DNA from: Entamoeba histolytica HM-1:IMSS
Lineage: Eukaryota > Evosea > Mastigamoebida > Endamoebidae
Direction: 5' to 3'
Length of the DNA: 42,556 bases
Assembly: GCF_000208925.1 (NCBI RefSeq)
Contig: NW_001915003.1
Span: forward strand, 1-42,556
Shown here one piece after another: positions 39,314 to 42,556 of this stretch; the first letter of the stretch is position 1; every line of letters begins with the position of its first letter. The position numbers were made by a program, and so were the translations under genes. A model generated the notes under the pieces. It saw only the letters and a program-made list of their open reading frames with translations, ran no database searches and had not been told where the DNA came from.

Positions 39314-40496
39314 TTTTAAGGAACTTTTTTTGAATTTTTCAGTTTCTTCTTTTTATTTTTATTTTTTTTTTTACATTGTCACTCTATTAATAAAAATTTT
39401 TTATAAATTAATTTCTTGTAAATGATATAAAATAAATCAAGATGTAGTCTGTAAGATTTAATCCATTTAAACTATGGCATACTACGGATAGAATTAATGT
39501 TAATTAGTAAGAATAAGTAAAAACAATTAGATGTTATTTTTATATTATTCATACAGTAGATATAATAATTATTTTAGTATTAAATATATACTACAACAAA
39601 CAATTTCTATAATTATATTTTAGAATCGTTCAAAACTTTTTTGATTGTAATAACTGTTTCATATTAATAATTATTAATAAATAAACATAAAAATTCATGT
39701 TAAAGTTGTTATTAATTAAAACATTTAAAAATATTATTTAATGAAAAAGTTTTTAACATTGAAGAAATAGAATTTAATACTTTAATATTTCTGTTTATTT
39801 TATTTATTAACTCTTTAACTTTATAATAATAACAATCATTAATTGTTTAAATAAAAATGAAGAACTGTTTAAAATGTGTCATAGAGATATGAAAATATAT
39901 GTCATACCAGTAATAAAATAATAATAAATAATAATATACATTTCAATTATCATTTATTTCATAAAAGAAGATAGTATATGATATTTATTAAATATGTTTA
40001 CAAAGAAAAGATGATCGTTAATATTGTAATTTAATGAAATATCACTAATGAAGTAACAAATATTCATAAAATAAATACAAAATGAAAAATAAATGTATAA
40101 TTATATTTGTAATAAATTATCAATCAATTAATGCTTACTTAACCATTAAAATTTTATAACTATTGAAGGTACAATTGGGTATTAAACAATAGATTAACTT
40201 ATTTCCATTTCAACTATTTTTTATCATGTTAATATGACAAAAAATTTTAACATAGTTACAATAAAAATAAATTCTATAATAAAATTAACGTATATTAAAG
40301 AATTTAAAATAATATTATCATTATTTTGTGAATAAAATCAGAGGAAGATTATTTGATTCATTATTTGATTTATTTTTATTTTTTAATTGAATTAATTTGT
40401 TTTTAAAAACAACTTAAGATTGTCTTTTAGAGTAGGTAAGGAATAAGAAAAGTTAAATCACTTTGCTCTAATCTAAGTCATTCTGATTTAATCACA
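39314..40496. other. AT-rich intergenic region
   Basis: About 1.2 kb with long A/T runs, lying between the OST4-like gene and the BRCT gene. I recognised no coding sequence, RNA gene or copy of the repeat families. The left end carries the OST4-like promoter and the right end that of the BRCT gene. Confidence 0.55.
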
Positions 40497-41393
40497 ATGA
40501 AAAATGATATAAAAATAATGACTATTTTTCTTGAAAAGAACCAAATGAAGAGTTATGGTCCAAGGTTATTCAGACAAAAAGAAAATGTTTTTGTTGAAAG
40601 TGAAGAAGAAAAAAGAAAACAACAGATTGTATTTGAGTATGAAAATATCATTAAGAATATCCCTACAAGTCAAGTTGAACTAAGTGATATGGTTTTTGAA
40701 GAAGAGAGTATAGACACCGAAAGTTCTGAAAAACAAATTTATCAATACAACCAAACAGAATTTATTATAGAAAAAAACATTAGTCAAATTCAGGATAAAG
40801 AAAATGATTATTATTCTTGTGTTTTAGAAGAAAAACCTCCAACTAAAAGAGAAGAAAAACAGAATCAACAGGTGGTAGTTAACCAGGATAAAATTAGTAT
40901 TTGTTACCCAACTATATCAGCTTCAAACAGAAGAAAAATGAATAACAAACTTCCTTCTTTACTAATAACTAATGAAATTCAAGACACTTCTTATTATTTT
41001 ATTTCAAATAGAGAAACTCCCCCTCTTATATCATTATTGGCATTAGCAGAGGGATTAGTGTTTGTAGTTCCCAGATGGGTCTATGTTTCAAGAAAAGCAG
41101 GAGTTATTAAAAGTATTAAAGGATTTGAAATAAAGAAATTTGAGAAAGAGCCAACCAAATTTGGCGTAAAACGTAATTTTTTAAAGGATAAGTTAGTGTA
41201 TGTTCAACCAAATAAAGATTCTGTTATTATAAAAAAAATAGTCAAAGCGTGTGCGGGATACAACGTAAATTATAGTAGTATTTCAGATTTGGCTATTGGT
41301 ATTTCACAAAACACCCTTTCTTTGAAATGGCTGAGAATGTGTATTATAAAAAATTGTTTTATACAACCTTCACTTGAAGATTATAATAATTAA
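40497..41393 (+). CDS. BRCT-domain protein (C-terminal tandem BRCT-like)
   Basis: 298 residues. The N-terminal ~165 residues are charged and without a recognised domain. The C-terminal part looks like a tandem BRCT pair of the 53BP1/Rtt107/PTIP type. TPPLISLLALAEGLVFVVPR with WVYVSRKAG (residues about 179-207) matches the alpha2/beta/alpha3 part of the first repeat with its conserved Trp. A second repeat follows at about 230-290 (KLVYVQPN ... ISQNTLSLKWLRMCIIKNCF) with a Trp near the end. The first BRCT strand must lie in the region preceding residue 180. BRCT pairs bind phosphoserine peptides in DNA-damage signalling. A later in-frame ATG (40518) is possible. It converges with the syntaxin gene, with 66 bp between stops. 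Confidence 0.7.
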   Translation: MKNDIKIMTIFLEKNQMKSYGPRLFRQKENVFVESEEEKRKQQIVFEYENIIKNIPTSQVELSDMVFEEESIDTESSEKQIYQYNQTEFIIEKNISQIQDKENDYYSCVLEEKPPTKREEKQNQQVVVNQDKISICYPTISASNRRKMNNKLPSLLITNEIQDTSYYFISNRETPPLISLLALAEGLVFVVPRWVYVSRKAGVIKSIKGFEIKKFEKEPTKFGVKRNFLKDKLVYVQPNKDSVIIKKIVKACAGYNVNYSSISDLAIGISQNTLSLKWLRMCIIKNCFIQPSLEDYNN

Positions 41394-41459
41394 TTCATTC
41401 TAATTTTTTTTAATTCATTTTTTTTTTGAAAAAGAAAATAAAAGAAGAAAGAAATAAAG

Positions 41460-42413
41460 TTAAAGGAAGAAGACTAAAAAGACTAAAGCAAAGAAAAGAA
41501 TGATAAGAAGGGATTTAATAATCAATCCACGATTTGATGAGATAGAATGAAGTGCTTCTTGTAATTGAGAATGACCTTGTTCAACATTAAAAACAGCTTC
41601 TTCAGTATTTTCATCAATTCTTCGAACCATTTCTTCTTGTGTTGATACAAGAAATGTGATGTGATTGTATAGTCCTAATAATTCATTTAACATGTGTTCA
41701 ATGTTTTGGACACCTTGAACTCGTTGTTCTAAATGTTCATTAGTAAGAAGAACTGATGTTGATTGTGGAATATCAACTTCAGTACTATCAGGTGGAATTG
41801 AATCATCTTCATTAAATGAGAATTGATTTAAATTTCTTTGATAAATTTGGTTAGGAGTAGATGATTGTTGTGTTGAATATTTGTGTTTTTTCTTTTCTTG
41901 TTCTTTAATACTTTCTGCTCTAATTTGTAAAACATCAGTGAATGACTTTGTTGTGTTTTTAACAAGATAATTAAGATGTTTGCATACAATTTCTCGATGA
42001 TTTTCATTTTGTCCTGTAATTCCATATTTCTTTTCAATTTCTTTCCGAATTTCTTCTATTTGTTTCATTTCTTTATTAATTTCTTGTAAATTTGTATGAA
42101 TCTCATTTGTTAATCGTTGGATTTGAGGTGCTGTTTGTTGTTCTTCAAATAATGATTTTGATTTTGCAACTAAACTTTTATTAATCTTTTGTTGTTCATT
42201 CTTTCTTCAATCAAACAAACGTTCTGTTAATTTGGCTAATTTCCCTGAAATTTTGTTGATGTTTTTGAAAAGTTCTGTTGTATTTTTGTTGAAGACTTTG
42301 ATGTCATTTAACATTTCTTGTTTGTTCTGAGGAATTGAAAGGGGTTCTTGTGTTTCTTCTGCACCTTTCATTCTAATATACTTCTTAAATTCACTTGTAC
42401 GGTCAAATGTCAT
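41460..42413 (-). CDS. syntaxin 5 / Sed5-like Qa-SNARE (two exons)
   Basis: Exon 1 42413-42221, exon 2 42169-41460, 300 residues. Start MTFDRTSEFKKY carries the DRT.EF signature of Sed5/syntaxin-5 N-termini, which binds Sly1. A helical Habc region follows, then a Gln/Ser-rich linker (about 155-190), the Qa SNARE motif (about 205-275: LVSTQEEMVRRIDENTEEAV, with the zero-layer Gln in STQEEM, and SNRGLIIKS at its end) and a C-terminal transmembrane anchor (LLIILFFALVFLVFFL). Sed5 acts in ER-Golgi and intra-Golgi vesicle fusion. Unspliced, the frame has a TGA at 42207-42209. The conserved signature on one side and the SNARE motif on the other lie in one frame, so the intron restores one protein. 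Confidence 0.88.
42170..42220 (-). other. inferred intron in the syntaxin 5-like gene
   Basis: 51 bp on the minus strand, starting GTTTGTTTGATTG and ending AAAAGTTTAG, with both ends at the Entamoeba consensus (GTTTGTT...TAG). It is a multiple of three and contains the in-frame TGA at 42207-42209; removal gives ...LTELAKSKSLFEEQQ. Confidence 0.82.
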
Positions 42414-42556
42414 TTGTTTTCTTCAAGATTTTTTGTTTTTATGTTTTGTAAAAAGATGTAAAAATAAAACAAAATAAAGAAATTCTTTCAATACTCATCT
42501 GTTTCATGTTTGTACTGATTAAAAAGATATTTAAACTCATTCCATTTGTTTTTGTT
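42414..42556. other. window edge, upstream of the syntaxin gene
   Basis: 143 bp upstream of the syntaxin 5-like ATG to the end of the window. It should contain its promoter. No other feature was recognised. Confidence 0.5.

Noticed and set aside
1..42556. tRNA arrays, rRNA, CRISPR arrays, bacterial operon signals
   Set aside because: I looked for GTTCGA-type T-arm motifs, regularly spaced repeats and Shine-Dalgarno patterns and found none; the window is eukaryotic.

Overview
The window looks like nuclear DNA of an Entamoeba of the E. histolytica / E. dispar / E. nuttalli group. It is very AT-rich. Genes are compact and mostly intronless, and the few introns I can infer are 51-65 bp with 5' GTTTG. 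Short upstream GAAC-type promoter elements recur. Most telling is a three-gene cluster, cysteine protease CP112 / Bro1-domain adhesin ADH112 / RabB, whose protein lengths, order and spacing match the CPADH locus known from E. histolytica. I cannot tell the sibling species apart from sequence alone.

Layout. 1-11.6 kb is a gene desert full of dead DNA. It holds one copy of an interspersed repeat (about 2470-2818), a badly decayed papain-family cysteine protease gene on the minus strand (about 3405-4205), a nearly full-length but inactivated R4-like non-LTR retrotransposon (about 5157-10145) and a second coiled-coil, ORF1-like fragment (about 10340-11450). 11.6-20.5 kb carries a double MIB/HERC2-domain protein, two diverged importin-alpha-like genes separated by a second copy of the interspersed repeat, a small SH3BGR/glutaredoxin-like protein and a UBR-box protein. 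A further retrotransposon fragment (about 20620-21560) follows. 22.2-28.6 kb holds ribosomal protein uL2, a sulfotransferase, a CX5R phosphatase and an SMP-domain lipid-transfer protein.

28.6-30.5 kb is a gap with a possible broken multi-pass membrane protein gene. 30.5-35.8 kb is the ADH112-CP112-RabB cluster plus a Rac GTPase. 36-39.3 kb is a tight run: a tandem pseudokinase-kinase, the tri-snRNP protein SNRNP27, a multi-pass membrane protein and, convergent to it, a 42-residue OST4-like oligosaccharyltransferase subunit whose ATG is split by a 53-bp intron. The end of the window has a BRCT protein and a syntaxin-5/Sed5 SNARE whose reading frame is rejoined by a 51-bp intron.

The genes group loosely by theme: membrane traffic and surface proteolysis (RabB, Rac, Sed5, ADH112, CP112), lipid and membrane contact (SMP protein, phosphatase), nuclear import, and ER glycosylation. 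They are separate eukaryotic transcription units, not an operon. The items most worth a second look are the OST4-like gene, the cysteine protease relic, the conserved tail repeat present in several copies, and the two intron-repaired genes.
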